Part shown: one piece after another, positions 1 through 11,439 of the stretch
Layout: each line of letters begins with the position of its first letter
How positions within the stretch are numbered: the stretch's first letter is position 1
Assembly (NCBI GenBank): GCA_037127315.1
Contig: JBBBDQ010000192.1
Span: forward strand, 5,639,501-5,703,500
DNA: 64,000 bases
Origin: Ascarosepion bandense
Lineage: Eukaryota; Mollusca; Cephalopoda; Sepiida; Sepiidae
Direction of reading: 5' to 3'
Notes under the pieces: model-generated
The model's input: the letters and a program-made list of their open reading frames with translations, nothing else
What the model was told of the DNA's origin: nothing
The model's database searches: none
Made by a program: the position numbers and the translations under genes

Positions 1-29
1 ATAAATAAAAAATATCAAGGAGACACGTT

Positions 30-125
30 TACTAAATGCAAATTAGGTGTGGTACAACGCCGAAAGTATGGGGGTACCCAGTGAGGTTCGAACTCATCAC
101 TTAGTTGTAATTAATCCTGATAAAC
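30..125 (-). repeat. SINE-2 fragment (tRNA-like head)
   Basis: On the minus strand this reads as a tRNA-like promoter region with a box-B-like GTTCGAAC core, followed by a short tail ending in the words for 'gtgccacacc'. The same tail follows tRNA-like heads near 14.83-14.94 kb and 15.72-15.80 kb, so this is a dispersed family and not a tRNA gene. No cloverleaf can be closed. Confidence 0.5.
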
Positions 126-387
126 ATTACATCACGTAAAAGTGCCCACTGGGAAGAATGGTAAAGGGCCAAACATAGATCTACAAAGGATAGGAAATTA
201 AGGAAGTTATGATCAAGCACGGCTTCAAGAGATAAGGCACATAAAAAAAGTTTGAATGTTGCGATAAATAAAAATTCAAAAAAAGCTGAAAGAAATACAG
301 GTCGTCATCGACTTACTATCTACGCAACTTACAACTGTTCGACTTTACGACTACTGACGATATCAACGATCCGCAACCAGTTTCCCT
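126..387. other. No recognisable feature
   Basis: AT-rich sequence between a SINE fragment and a hAT remnant. I see no coding pattern, tandem repeat or RNA gene. Confidence 0.4.
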
Positions 388-395
388 GTATACAC

Positions 396-918
396 CAGGG
401 ATCGGCAACTTTTTGCTAACCATGTGTCAACTTAGAGTGCCAACAGCATATATATTTTTTATAAAAGTCAATATACCTCTTCTACAATATAGTAATATAT
501 TCAATAATATGTAAACCACATGAATGAAAATAAACTGTTTTTAAAAGTTTTTTTTTAAAGTTTTATTAATGGAAGCCTTGCCCTTGCATGGTCTTAGCCA
601 ATTGCTTAATATCGGCAACATTATTAATTTCAATTTTACACAATTTTGTAAATGTTCAGGTGTTAGGTAACTTCGTTGTGGAAGTTCTGCTTTCCCGTGA
701 GAGAAAATTTGCTCACGGGAATAAGTTGAACCAAAACCGATAGAAGAGTAAAAACAATTTTCTTCAAACAGATAAAAGATCTCGGGAGGAATGTCCAAAC
801 GGTTGTGAATAACAGCAGACTTTTCTAAATGTTCGTCTTCCAGAGACTTTCTTAGTTCAACAAATCGTGCCACTGGAAATTGCTTGGTGTGCCACGTGCC
901 GTAGGTTGCCGACATTTG
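396..918 (-). mobile_element. Non-autonomous hAT element with transposase tail
   Basis: The left end begins CAGGGATCGGCAAC and the right end, reverse-complemented, begins CAAATGTCGGCAAC. These match hAT-type terminal inverted repeats of the CAGGGGTCGGCAAC kind. The flanking 8-mers gtatacac (388-395) and ctgtacac (919-926) agree at 6 of 8 positions, consistent with an eroded 8-bp target duplication, the length hAT elements make. Inside, the minus strand keeps an open frame (541-915) resembling the C-terminal tail of hAT transposases of the GTF2IRD2/EPM2AIP1 kind, with LTPEHLQNCVKLK. At 523 bp it has no room for a catalytic domain and must have been mobilised in trans. A related copy lies at 39101-39814. 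Confidence 0.7.
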
Positions 919-1047
919 CTGTACACTCCAACTGAATCAAAAGAAAGATGGGAGTAATAGTGTCTACTGGTATCTGCAGCTTGACTAAGAAAATACCTGC
1001 TTATTTTTCAAAGGTACAAGCGTTTTGAAATCACAATCCGTAACGTT

Positions 1048-1117
1048 CAGATTAGATATCTAACCCCAATCTGGGATTAGATATCTAATCCCAATTAGGG
1101 ATTAGATATCTAATCCC
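1048..1117. repeat. Three tandem palindromes, period 25 bp
   Basis: Three copies start at 1048, 1073 and 1098. The second and third are perfect 20-bp palindromes, GGGATTAGATATCTAATCCC; the first differs at its ends. Each palindrome contains two inverted TAATCC words around a GATATC centre. The block could extrude as small hairpins or act as clustered binding sites; nothing in the sequence decides which. Confidence 0.7.
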
Positions 1118-1176
1118 AGATTGGTAATACTTCATTAAAATCCTCTTCTTTTGGACAAACGTTGTCATTTCCTTTT

Positions 1177-1180
<4 letters not shown>

Positions 1181-1206
<26 letters not shown>
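1181..1206. repeat. Poly-T tract
   Basis: Uninterrupted T run of about 26 bases beside a SINE-1 head. It may be a retroposon A-tail read from the other strand. Confidence 0.8.
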
Positions 1207-1210
<4 letters not shown>

Positions 1211-1254
1211 TGGTACAAACATTTGAAAAACTGAGATTTGGATTGAGTAGCTTT

Positions 1255-1345
1255 AGGATGTGCGTTGTGGCGCAGTGGATATCGACTCGGAACGACAAAT
1301 CAGGGTGCCGAGTTCGAATTCCAGTTGAATTCCTTGCATTCACTT
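1255..1345 (+). repeat. SINE-1 head, truncated
   Basis: The tRNA-derived head shows a box-A-like TGGCGCAGTGG and a box-B-like GAGTTCGAATTCC. It is followed by the first bases of the SINE-1 body (CATTCACTTAC, CAAATACCCTT). The copy stops where a LINE-A fragment starts. The full-length version is at 16733-17030. Confidence 0.75.
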
Positions 1346-1371
1346 ACACACAAATACCCTTAACAATAACA

Positions 1372-1620
1372 TCAGAAAGGGAAAGTTGAAATTTGTACAG
1401 CCCGTAATGAGAAAAGAGGGCTAAGAAAATTTGACGCTCACAGGACATTGGAGGCAAGAGGGAAAGAAGAACAGCGTATAACCTACCTAACGAGCTTAAT
1501 GTAACAGAACAGGGATTAGGAGAGATAGCATAAAGACAAAATTTGCTAAGAGCTTGAAAGGACAGGAAATTGTGGAGTACCATGACCGTCAACCTCCTGA
1601 AGAGATGGCAAGAAGAAGAA
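1372..1620 (+). mobile_element. LINE-A 3' fragment (non-LTR retrotransposon)
   Basis: Broken + strand translation carries pieces of the post-RT tail that recurs in this window: MRKEGL-like, EARGKEEQRITYLTSL, and a final 'KLW..M..HVLK' stretch ahead of an AAG-rich end. Stops and frameshifts show it is dead. Better-kept relatives lie at 26160, 32560, 36180 and 46991. Confidence 0.65.
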
Positions 1621-1778
1621 GAAGAAGAATTCTTTTCTAAAATGTACGTTTTATATGCAGGAAAATGTAGTAATTATTAGGTTGAGACAGCGAAACTTAA
1701 ACGTTGTCTTGTAGGCGGCGTAGGGTTGTGTATGAGACAAACATCAGGAATACATTGTGTTACTGTTTACAAACACAT

Positions 1779-1779
<1 letters not shown>

Positions 1780-1830
<51 letters not shown>
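1780..1830. repeat. (GT)n(GA)n microsatellite
   Basis: About 15 GT units followed directly by about 10 GA units. Confidence 0.95.
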
Positions 1831-2001
1831 CGTTTTACGAGAATTGTGAAAAACTGACCTAAGTAAATTGTACTCACTTATAGCTCTACATTTTCTTGTT
1901 TCATACTTCCTGAATCTGAAACTAAAAGTAAACTAAAAGTAAACTAACAACTTGATTCTCTGCCTTGTCCCATAAATAAAATAATTTATTTTTAAATCTA
2001 A

Positions 2002-2330
2002 GTCACTGGAACTAATCAACGTCTATATCCACTGGGCTATGGATATAGACGTTGGTTAGTTCCAGTTGACCCAAAGAGTTGTGGGCTCAATACCTGGTTA
2101 CAGCAGAGGTAAACAAATAACTTAGAGAGTTAAGTTAAAAGGAGATAAATACATGTATATCAGAAGTGGCATCGCACATGGAATGAGAATGATATACCCC
2201 AGTGATCGTAAAAGGGTTCAGTTCGAATTTTGTAGCACCTGAAGAAGGTCAGATTGTACAACGGCCGAAAAGTCGTAATAATGGAAATAAAGATGACGAC
2301 AATAGTCCGAACAATGTAAGTAGTGGAGAC
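2002..2330 (+). repeat. SINE-3 copy with a hairpin head
   Basis: A tRNA-like head is followed by a body ending in GATGACGACAATAGTCCGAACAATGTAAG. Part of that tail and the preceding ACAACGGCCGAAAAGTCGT word recur at 27835-28095 and 43700-43915. The first 70 bases form a long hairpin: 2002-2031 pairs with 2040-2070 around an 8-base loop, because the head word ACGTCTATATCCA is duplicated in inverted orientation. The inversion is absent from the copy at 27835. Confidence 0.6.
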
Positions 2331-2701
2331 AAAAATGGTTAGTATACGTATTTTGGGACACCATAAACAGGTTTTATCAAATGAAACCGACAGGTTTTTT
2401 TAAATAATCGTACAATTGTTTTTATATAATTTTCCACTTTACGAATAAGTTGTCATACATTCAGATCAAATTTGTAGAGAGACAAAAAAGTTTATGTTTT
2501 GTCTGAATATCAAACGTTTCGAATCAAATCATAAAATTTGATGTTGAGTGTTGGGTGTAAACAGAGATACTGTCATGATAAATTTGATCCAAATGTGCAA
2601 CAACTTTTTCGTAATTAAAAATATCATAATAAAACAAATTTTAACAGACACTCCTTGCTATCAGAATGTTGTTATCAAAAACCTGTTTGATATATATACG
2701 G

Positions 2702-2795
2702 TTAAACCACGTTCGATCACCTCAGTTAAGCATCGTCGAAACTTGTAATACTTAGATGGGTGACCGTTTGGAAACTCCCTGTACTGTAAAAAGTC
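2702..2795 (+). repeat. 5S rRNA-derived fragment
   Basis: Recognisable 5S rRNA words occur in order: CACGTTCGATCACC, AGTTAAGCA, ACTTAGATGGGTGACC, and a final GGAAACTCCCTGTACTGTA. Substitutions run throughout and the 5' third is degraded, so this is not a functional 5S gene. It matches the 5S part of the composite SINEs at 19288, 23727 and 38590. Confidence 0.7.
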
Positions 2796-3078
2796 AATGA
2801 CAGAGGTCATATAATCGGGATAAAGTTCAAGCGCTAACGAGTGCGACAGTGTCTTACTAACAGTCTTCTTACTCTTCTTAAATCGTGTGCAGTACAGACA
2901 GTCATTAATTAACTTGATTGGTTTCTTACAATGGGATCAATCAAGGCTGTCTGATGCTGAGGGTCGTCCACATAGTGTTTCGCAAGCTATGGAGAAATCG
3001 TGCAATTACCATCCGGTTTTCGGTGGTTGTGTGAAAGCACCTCATCCGCCGTTGCCTGTTTGCCGGGCATTCCCGTGT

Positions 3079-3087
3079 CTCTCACTT

Positions 3088-3169
<82 letters not shown>
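3079..3169. repeat. (CT)n(CA)n microsatellite
   Basis: A TCTC-rich run of about 50 bases passes into about 20 CA units. Confidence 0.95.
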
Positions 3170-3171
<2 letters not shown>

Positions 3172-3240
3172 TATTTTGCAAACACGCACATTCAGTTTCG
3201 ACATACGCTCAATCAGGTGTGGATTAATTTATTTGTTAAT

Positions 3241-3500
3241 GGTCAGTCAGTCAGTTAAGTGCCATACGTCATACACACTTTGGGCGATCATGTCTCGAAA
3301 GAGACATGACTTACTGGGCAGAAGATTATCCCGCAGTTGGTTGCCATTGTTTTCTGTGGTAGACTGGTTGCCAGCCAAGGCTATAGAACCCAATCTATCC
3401 TATTATTTAACCCATAACTGGAAGGAAGAGACGAATTAATAGTAATACCTTTCCTTAGGGTATTTGTGCGTAAGTTAATCCGTCTCTTCCTGCCAGTTAT
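3241..3500 (-). repeat. SINE-1, 5'-truncated
   Basis: Minus-strand copy of the SINE-1 body. It runs from the end word CAGTCAGTCAGTTAAGTGCC through the inverted motif CATGTCTCGAAAGAGACATG to the CCCATAACTGGAAGG block. The tRNA head is missing. The last 60 bases repeat the 'cgtctcttcc..ccagttatgg' block in the opposite sense, so two partial copies or a fold-back rearrangement may abut. Confidence 0.75.
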
Positions 3501-3957
3501 GGTTAATGAGATATTAAGCGAAAAAAATCATGTGTCTTTCTCATTCGCAAGTTAAACATTGTTACTCCTAGAATGTAAGCAAAAACGTGAAGATACTAAG
3601 TTACTAAATACTAGCTACTACTACATTACAACTACTACTACTAATAATAACTGGCAAACTATTTTGAATCTTGCGAGAAGATTGAAAAGATCGTAGCAGA
3701 TGTTCATGAAGTAATAACCATTCTTAGCACTTAAACGGAATATAGTTCTACTCGGATGAAGGGGAACTAACTGGACTAGAGACGATTGGGGGATATTTGC
3801 TGCCACTTGATCCACAGTGAAAATCGCTAGATAAAAGTGGACGCGGAAAACATTTCGGAATTACCCACTCCACCAACAAAAACCCGTTTAAATAACCAAT
3901 ATCTTCTTTAATCTTTTTGAAAAGGTTCTTAGTCGGGCCGAGAACTTTTCAACGTCT
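3501..3957. other. No recognisable feature
   Basis: Non-coding stretch between two SINE-1 copies. It contains a short CTA-rich run near 3610-3645 and nothing else I can name. Confidence 0.4.
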
Positions 3958-4125
3958 TGCAGTCAGTCAGTTAAGTGCCATACGTGAAACACGCTTGGAC
4001 GATCATGTCTCGAAAGAGACATGACTGTCTGGGCAAAAGATTATCCCGCAGTAGTTTGCCATTGCTTTCTGCGGTAGACTGGTTGCCAGCCAAGGCTATA
4101 GAACCCAATCTGTCCTGTTATTTGC
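3958..4125 (-). repeat. SINE-1, 5'-truncated
   Basis: Second minus-strand SINE-1 3' part, about 450 bp from the first and in the same orientation. It keeps the CATGTCTCGAAAGAGACATG inverted motif and the GAACCCAATCTGTCCTG block, then breaks off. It lies just before a (TAA)n run at 4218-4242. Confidence 0.75.
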
Positions 4126-4814
4126 AGTACGCGTGCGAAATCTCAATACTACTACTAAACGCAAGATTTGTAATAAATGTATATCAACTAAATTACAATC
4201 AATATTACATATCTATTTTTTGTATAATAATAATAATAATAATAATTTTTTTTACAGAGTGCCCAAATTACAGTGACTGAGTACAGTTTTTAGTTGAGTA
4301 ACTAAAAAAATTGATCCAAGTCACTTTGTTCAACTTTGACTGAGCGAACACATTCTCTAAAAATGCCGTACGTAAACAATCCTGTTATTTTCCTCAAGTA
4401 ATAATCGTTAAAAATACCAATTAGCCTCAAAGTTATAATTAATTCAATGAATTTAATTATGTCTAATACTACGTGAGTTAAAGTGATAAATAATTTGAGT
4501 ACATGCATCAGATTTGGAAGAATAGTACATAGAGAGACAGATAATAAACGAGTAAGAAGACCATAGTGCGCCTATCTCCATTGAAGAGAGCTTGCTTGGT
4601 TCGGAAATCAACACTCCCTTCATCTCATTGAACACTTTCTCTTTCCATGATGCGAACACCAGCTTCAGGAGCAAACAAAAACGAACTCTACATTTTATTC
4701 AGTTTAACTCTCTAAGTTTCATTGCATATTTTAGATTTTAAATACACGAATGAACTTCTAGGCGAGCAGGAAGAATAATGTCAAGTTGTCAACTGTCATC
4801 ATCCACCAATCGAA
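4126..4814. other. No recognisable gene
   Basis: AT-rich. The open frames at 4302-4508 and 4453-4674 resemble no protein I know and show no codon pattern. Confidence 0.35.
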
Positions 4815-4819
4815 TAGAT

Positions 4820-4872
<53 letters not shown>

Positions 4873-4937
4873 TGATATGAACACATTGAGCTAGCTAGCT
4901 AGCTAGATAGATAGATATGAACACATTGAGATAGATG

Positions 4938-4994
<57 letters not shown>

Positions 4995-5005
4995 TGAACA
5001 CATTG

Positions 5006-5046
<41 letters not shown>

Positions 5047-5057
5047 TGAACACATTG

Positions 5058-5101
<44 letters not shown>

Positions 5102-5123
5102 GATAGATAGATAGAACACATTG

Positions 5124-5156
<33 letters not shown>

Positions 5157-5167
5157 TGAACACATTG

Positions 5168-5211
<44 letters not shown>
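4815..5211. repeat. (GATA)n array interrupted by a 12-bp spacer word
   Basis: Blocks of GATA repeats are separated several times by the word TGAACACATTGA or a one-sided variant (AGAACACATTGA). One block has (CTAG)n instead. The open frames through it encode only IYLS repeats and are artefacts of the tetranucleotide. Block lengths vary, so this is a compound microsatellite with a higher-order pattern. Confidence 0.9.
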
Positions 5212-6999
5212 GTGTTTGAAAAGTTGATTCTTAGAAAAAGAAAACAATGTAAAAAAATGTCGAAGAAATGGCAGTGACTATCACTATAGGTAACAATCTT
5301 TATTTTTTTACACAAATTTTTCATTGAATATGAATTTTTTTATTTTTATAATTTTTTATAAATGTTTCTTATGTTCTTACTGTTTTCCGTTTTAATGGGC
5401 GAAGAGAGAGTGTACTGTAAACTGTACGTCATGATTGTCATAAGTGCTTCCTAACTTTAACATTTTCATTTTACTGTTTCTCATCTTAGAACATAAACAC
5501 AATAAAAACGTATTAACAACAAACCCCCTGCTAATGAATTGGCAGAAACACTTCAGACAATAATCAATCATCACGGACAGTTTTATAATCTCTTTAGCCC
5601 GCCAAATGGAAAAACTGTAAGGACATTCGAAAAACAATAAAAACTGAGAAGATTTTTCTTGTCTGTCCCAGTGAAACGTTTGAAAAGTTTATAACATAAG
5701 TATATTAGAAATACAATTTAAAAATGTAGGTAGAGAGAGTGTTACTTACCAGAGACTTAACTTGTTCCACAACAGAATTTCCTAAAAAATGTTTTTCTGG
5801 TCAAGAAAAGTCGTTGATTATGAACTTTAAAATCCAACCAAAATGTTTGATGAAAATGTATTATCTTTTAACAAAATAATAATAGCTCGTTAGTTTGTGA
5901 TGTCAAATAAAAATTTAAATAATTTTCTTCCTAAATTTCAACTCAATGAAAAACGTAATGAGTTATTTTTTAAACATTGATTTTGTTTTTTTCTCTTTGT
6001 GTAAGTTACTATACTGTAAGAAGTGTACTGTAGTATGTATAGCCCATAGGATTTTAAAACTCGTGTTTGTTTGTAGTTAGTAGCAGTAATTATTAAAAAT
6101 TGAAGTAAAATATATTTCTTTCTTTTGATGGGAAAATAAAATTAATTAGTTGAACTTTGCAGAGTTAGTAAATTTTCGGGACTATCTTTAAAACGAAACA
6201 GTTGCTCTTAACGTTCAAGAAGGTTCTACTAATAAAATTGGCATGAACAGACGACGCAACCCACTGGAGCAGCTACATTTACGGCAACAGCTACTTACTC
6301 GTGAAGCAGTATTGGTTTATTGAAGGGTCTTTGTTTTGCGTCATTATATCCGACAGTACTTTCCCCTGTCGGCTTTCTCAATCTTGCCTTCCTCGCATTT
6401 CATTTCATTTAACTGCCTCTCAGTCCATCTGTCCGTCCGCCCTCTGTCTGTCAAACTAATTCGTTCATCTTTGTTCTCAAACATACTGACATAGATTGTT
6501 TTTATTGTAGTAGCAATGTGTGTATCTTTCGTTCTTTGTCTCTGCAGCCAAATATTTGTTTTTGTTCTTTAATGATTACCATTTCATATTTAAATTGCTA
6601 ACCCTTCGTTCTCTTTTTCTTCTGTGTGAGAGAAAATAAAACCCAGCTTTACTCACGGGTCTTTGTCAGTTTGACAATATCCTATTTTAACTTTATTACT
6701 CGTCTTTGTTACAATTAGTGTAAAACTCACCCACGCGTCTTTGTTAGATTTTTGAGTTAAGGTAAAAATGTGGTAAATTTCCTCGTTTACCAAAATGGCA
6801 ATGATAACCTAATTTCAATTAAAATTATTATTTAATTAGATTCGCTTTATATTTTAAAACTTTTTACACAGTGAAGTGAATGATTCTAGAAAGTTAATTA
6901 TCAAAAATTAATTATTTAATCCATAGCCGTCGAACCGACATTAAACAACAGTGATAAAAAAAGAAAAGAAAGAAAAACAGTGTAATTACAGTAGTAGTT
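5212..6999. other. No recognisable feature
   Basis: About 1.8 kb of AT-rich sequence. I see no coding exon, RNA gene or named repeat on either strand. The slightly less AT-rich part at 6240-6480 has a CT-rich stretch but no motif that I would call. Confidence 0.4.
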
Positions 7000-7220
7000 A
7001 TGCGCAAATACCCTTGGGAAAGGTATTAATCCGTCTCTTCCCACCAGCTATGGGTCAAATAACACGACAGATTGGGTTCTATAGCCTTGGTTGGCAACCA
7101 GTCTACTGCAGAAAGTAATGCAACCTATTGCGGGAAAATCTTCTGCTCAGTCAATCATATCTCTTTCAAGACATGATCGCCCAAGCGTGTATCACGTATG
7201 GTACTTAACTGACTGACTAA
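7000..7220 (+). repeat. SINE-1, head missing
   Basis: Plus-strand SINE-1 body from GCGCAAATACCCTTGGGAAAGG to the terminal TTAACTGACTGAC. It includes the cgagacatg block in mutated form. Confidence 0.8.
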
Positions 7221-7344
7221 GTGTAAAAATAGTAATAAAATCAAACTTTTTTTTTCTATTCCTTTAAGATCTGTTATAAAAAATACTAAACTTTCTATAT
7301 CTAAGGATATCTAACTCGATAATGTGTTCGCCCCCTCACGTTTG

Positions 7345-7470
7345 TTGCATTCACTTTTAAACAAATTACCCTTGGGTAAGCCATTTCTCCTCCCACCTAC
7401 TCCCAGCTACGGGCTAGATGGAAGACAGAATGGGATCTTTTGCTTTGGTTGTCAACCAATTTAGGAAAAG
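7345..7470 (+). repeat. SINE-1, strongly decayed
   Basis: The order of blocks (CATTCACTT, AAATTACCCTTGGG, CAGCTACGGG, GATGGAAGACAGAATGGGATCTTTTGC, GGTTGTCAACCAATTT) follows SINE-1, with many substitutions and an early end. Confidence 0.5.
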
Positions 7471-10400
7471 GACAACTAACGAATACAGAATGTGACGAAA
7501 ACATAAGTGGACATTTTTGTGATCATTTTCCTTAACGTGGAAAAATATTAATCTCTCCCTATATAGTCACTTTTAGTCTCGTTATATTTAGCTCTTCTTT
7601 TTAGTTAAATTATGTCATCATTGTCAGGTTGACAGAGAAAAGAATGAATGTGCAAATCATTCATCCGCAACTAACCGACCGAAGCTGTGACTGTAAATGG
7701 TTGTTAATCATTTAGTTAACTATGACAGGATTCAATCTTTTTTTATTTTTGTTGTGGTTGGGCTAATAACTTTTTTCAGCACACCATAGTTGACAATTAT
7801 TGACAAATTCATTTTATAAACCTAATAAAATTAACAGAATTTAGTGACTAAATTTTAGTCCAGATTTATTTATCCCTCAGAAACAGCTTCATTAATGTTT
7901 GCTGTATTTGCAAAATTCTTTATGGTGCTCGTTAGTTGAAGTCCAAACTCAGGTAAATGCCAGGGTTAATCCTGACTGTTTAGGATTTTCGAAATTGAGA
8001 AACGAATATAAACTTTCTTCATGTCTAGTCTTGTTTTTTTTTATACATTTAATGTAGTATGAAAATAAAATTATTTGTTCTACGACGTTTCATAAAAGCG
8101 TATAGAATAAAAAATATACTCTTAAACTATTGACTATATCAGGTTATCAAGGTTAAAGATAATTTATTTTAAACACAAATACCAATTTCTTGATTATTCC
8201 ACTGCCGGTGTTCCGTATTTCTTTAATTTCTTTTCTAATTTTTCGCGCGCTTAATTAAGTCAGGAATTACAGAAGAAAATACTGTTGTTGAATTTTGACA
8301 TCACAAGTTATGATGCGCAAATAAATATGATTTTCATGATGTTTTATGCAACAAAAAAAAAATTACGTTTACAGAATCCACTTATTCGTAAATTTACCAA
8401 ATGACTTTGAAACACGTAGTACGAGTACTGAATTAAAAAAAGAGGTTTTCATAGTTGTTGTTTATATTTTTCGTCTATAATGGCGGTAGTATGATGTCTC
8501 AATGAGTGGGCAAGTATTTTTAAGATGTCTAAAAACTTTATTTACACACGGAAATTTATTTCTCGTTTAATACGGATTACCTTTGCGTTTTTATTTATTT
8601 ATTTATTTATTTATTTATTCTTTTTGTAGGATTTCATGGCAGAAATAAATTGCTTTTAGGCAGCAAGAATTCATCCAAACAGGTTTTTATTAAAAACCAC
8701 CGACAAAATCTCTGTCTTTGCAACTTTTTTAATTATGTCTTTTCAGTTACCGATTATGAGGATGTACAAAACAAATAGATTAAGATTTGTTGTACGTAGA
8801 CATTAAAGTTTGAACTAATTTATTAGCGATTTAATTTCTATGTACAACACCTTATTCGGAAATTGGAAAGACATAAAAAGTCGAATACACAGATTTTGTC
8901 GGTGGTAGTAAATTTAATAAAACATGTTTGTTTATGTGTGGGGGGGGGGGTCTGTGTTGTTTGCGCGTGCACGCGTATGTGTGTGCATTATTTGAACTAA
9001 AATGCTTAATCGCCCGATAACATCAGTAGCGTACGCGAACAGCACTGAGCTAATTATTATGTCTAAGCTAGACAATCTTCTTAATTATGATTTTGAGAGA
9101 ACCGATCGGGAATTTGAGAAAAGCATCTGTGTTATTATTTCACTAAATCAGTTTCTCTACTAACAATTTTTTGAGTGACTATTATTTGGGAGTGTAACCA
9201 AAGTGTAGGGCGGCTGACTGAGAATTCTTAAATAAATTCCTGTTGCTTGGCTTCTGACGTTGCTTGCGACATAGACCGCTTACATAATTAAAGGCTTCAA
9301 GAAATTACTTTTAGAATTGCCCCGATAAGTTAATATTAGGGCGCTGTTGTCGACCAGCAAACTAAATTCGAAAGCCATAGCTGGTAATCGCTGGTAACCG
9401 CAGTCAATTAGGGACCCATCTGAAACTATTTTCTAAACCGCAAAAGGTTGATAAACGATAAAAAAATTCAATAAAAATATTGTAAACTTCAGTCTAGTGT
9501 CATAAATACGTGAATAAATCAATAAATTCATCTCCTGACGATGAAAAATATTTTAAGCACAAAAAAATATTTCACTTTTCAACATAATTTATTTCCTTGT
9601 CTACGCACTGAATTTAAGTAGTGATCGCATAACATTCTCTTGAGTGACAATTTCAGATAGGATTAATGACATAGTTTGAGTGACCATTACTACTGAATTC
9701 TATTTTTTCCATGAGAGTCCCATATTGTGGCTTTGTGTAAAACTAATTTTCAACTGCGACAAAACACAAACGTCTCAGAATTAACGTCTCGAACTGGTCT
9801 CTATTTGGCCGTCGTATTGAAAGAACAGTCAAAGGGAAATAACTACCTTTTACTCTCAACTATAAACAATATTTGTTTTAGCGTAGATCTAACACAAGAC
9901 ACTGGTGAGACGCCCAGCAGTGTCGTGCAGAGGTTTAAGGATGTTTTATGACACCCGGGACTCCTTCATTGTATGCCCTAAAATTCAAGTAGGAGGACTA
10001 TAAGGCCTAGTACTAAGAAATGTGAGGAAGGGAGATATATTATTTACACATCGAAAAAACAAACAAACAAACAAACAAACGAACGGATGAAACATGAACC
10101 AGGAAAAGTTTAAACACTTTTATTTTATTCAAATTAAACTAAATTTTGTTTCCTTCTTTGATTGATATGGATGCCCAGTGCCGTCGCACCCTCTGCTCGC
10201 TACCGACGCCAAGTAAGGATTAAGCCCACAAAGATAGAGAGAATTAGTTTATTAGACGAAGCTGTTAACAATCACATCACAGTAGGTAACCTAATTAAAA
10301 TGTCTTAACTGACAGAACTTTTTGAAAAAAAAAAAAAAAAAAAAAAAAAAAAGGTAAAAATAGAAGAAGCGTGATGACTGGTAGGTTGGTTTAATTGTCT

Positions 10401-10629
10401 GGGTCTCATGATTTAGTTATTTTTAGAAATATCACTGACCAGGGAAGAGAGTGCATTAGTCTTTGAGTCTTTAATAAAGACTTTTTATTGTTATACATAA
10501 GAAGAATTATTTGATGACATCTTTGTGCATGATTTTTTAAAATCTTTTTAATACATTTTATCAAAATTATCTATGGTCTCTTACTTCACCAGAAATGTTG
10601 AGTGAATTTCGTGATCAGTTAAAATTCTT
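7471..10629. other. Long stretch without a supported gene; simple repeats
   Basis: I find no exon or RNA gene in this 3.2 kb. It holds a (TTTA)n run at about 8598-8629, a G10 run at 8941-8950, a (AAAC)n run at about 10056-10080 and a poly-A of about 28 at 10325-10352. The open frame at 9727-9951 has no recognisable relative and no splice context. Confidence 0.45.
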
Positions 10630-11010
10630 TATTTTTTTATTCTTTCTTTCTTCTAGCTGCTGCATATGCACAATTCTTTTTCTCCGTTAAAGATGTGATC
10701 ATGATTCTCCACAACGTTCTGTCTTTTGTTCAAACTTTTTAACCATTTATCAACCGCCTTTGTCCTTGTTTTGCCATCAAGCCCATTAATTAGCTTACTC
10801 TTTGCTTCTCTCTAATTCTCTTACTTTCAGTACGCTTTGTGAAGGTTAAATTCTCTAAACCCTCTTTTCTCGTTATGTGTCCCAAGAAATTTGAGCTCTG
10901 CTTTTCTTATTGTAAGTATCCTTTTCCTTATAGTTTATATTTTCCTTAAAACTTTCCCGTTATTCGCATGTTCAATCCATGATATACTCAGCATCCGTGA
11001 ATATAATTTT
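10630..11010 (-). mobile_element. LINE-A-like 3' fragment
   Basis: Reverse-strand translation, with frameshifts, gives the LINE-A tail in order: a KVLRKI-like word, [35 protein letters not shown], and KRQNVVENHDH. This is the most diverged LINE-A-type copy in the window. Confidence 0.55.
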
Positions 11011-11439
11011 AGGAGCTCAATCATGTTTATTAAATTGGCCTTGTACCAAACATAACCGAACCCCTCAAAATTTAAGATTATCATCATAAGAATGAATAAG
11101 AATCTGTTTAGTTTGTATAAATAAACGAAATTTTATTTATTGAACAGAATAACATCAATTTGTTTGTATGAAATAATCAAATTGAAAATGTTCCAAGACA
11201 AGGTGTAGTAAGGAGTTAAATGAATCCAGAATTCGTTGTTTTGGCGAAACGTGTGCGTGCAGAAAAAAGATTAACAGGGTAATAGTAAAGTCTTTGTTTA
11301 TTTTTTTTTTTTCAGACGACAAGAAACTGAAACGGAAGGAAAAGCGTTCAATTTACGGTAAAAAAGTGTGTGACTGAGAAATAAAAGATCAGAGGAAAAC
11401 TGTACTTATCGGCGATAATTTTAGGAGTAAGTTGAAATG

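Noticed and set aside
541..915. Single-exon gene of 124 codons
   Set aside because: It is the transposase tail inside a small hAT element with terminal repeats and target duplication; there is no catalytic domain.
2887..3258. Open frames with LSLSLS/THTHTH runs, and similar ones at 25676-25921 and 29980-30270
   Set aside because: Produced by CT/CA/GT microsatellites.
4895..5324. Open frames encoding IYLSIYLS repeats
   Set aside because: Translation of a GATA microsatellite in three frames; no gene.
9727..9951. Possible small gene or exon
   Set aside because: No family resemblance, no splice sites in a suitable frame and no repeat support; such a length is expected by chance.
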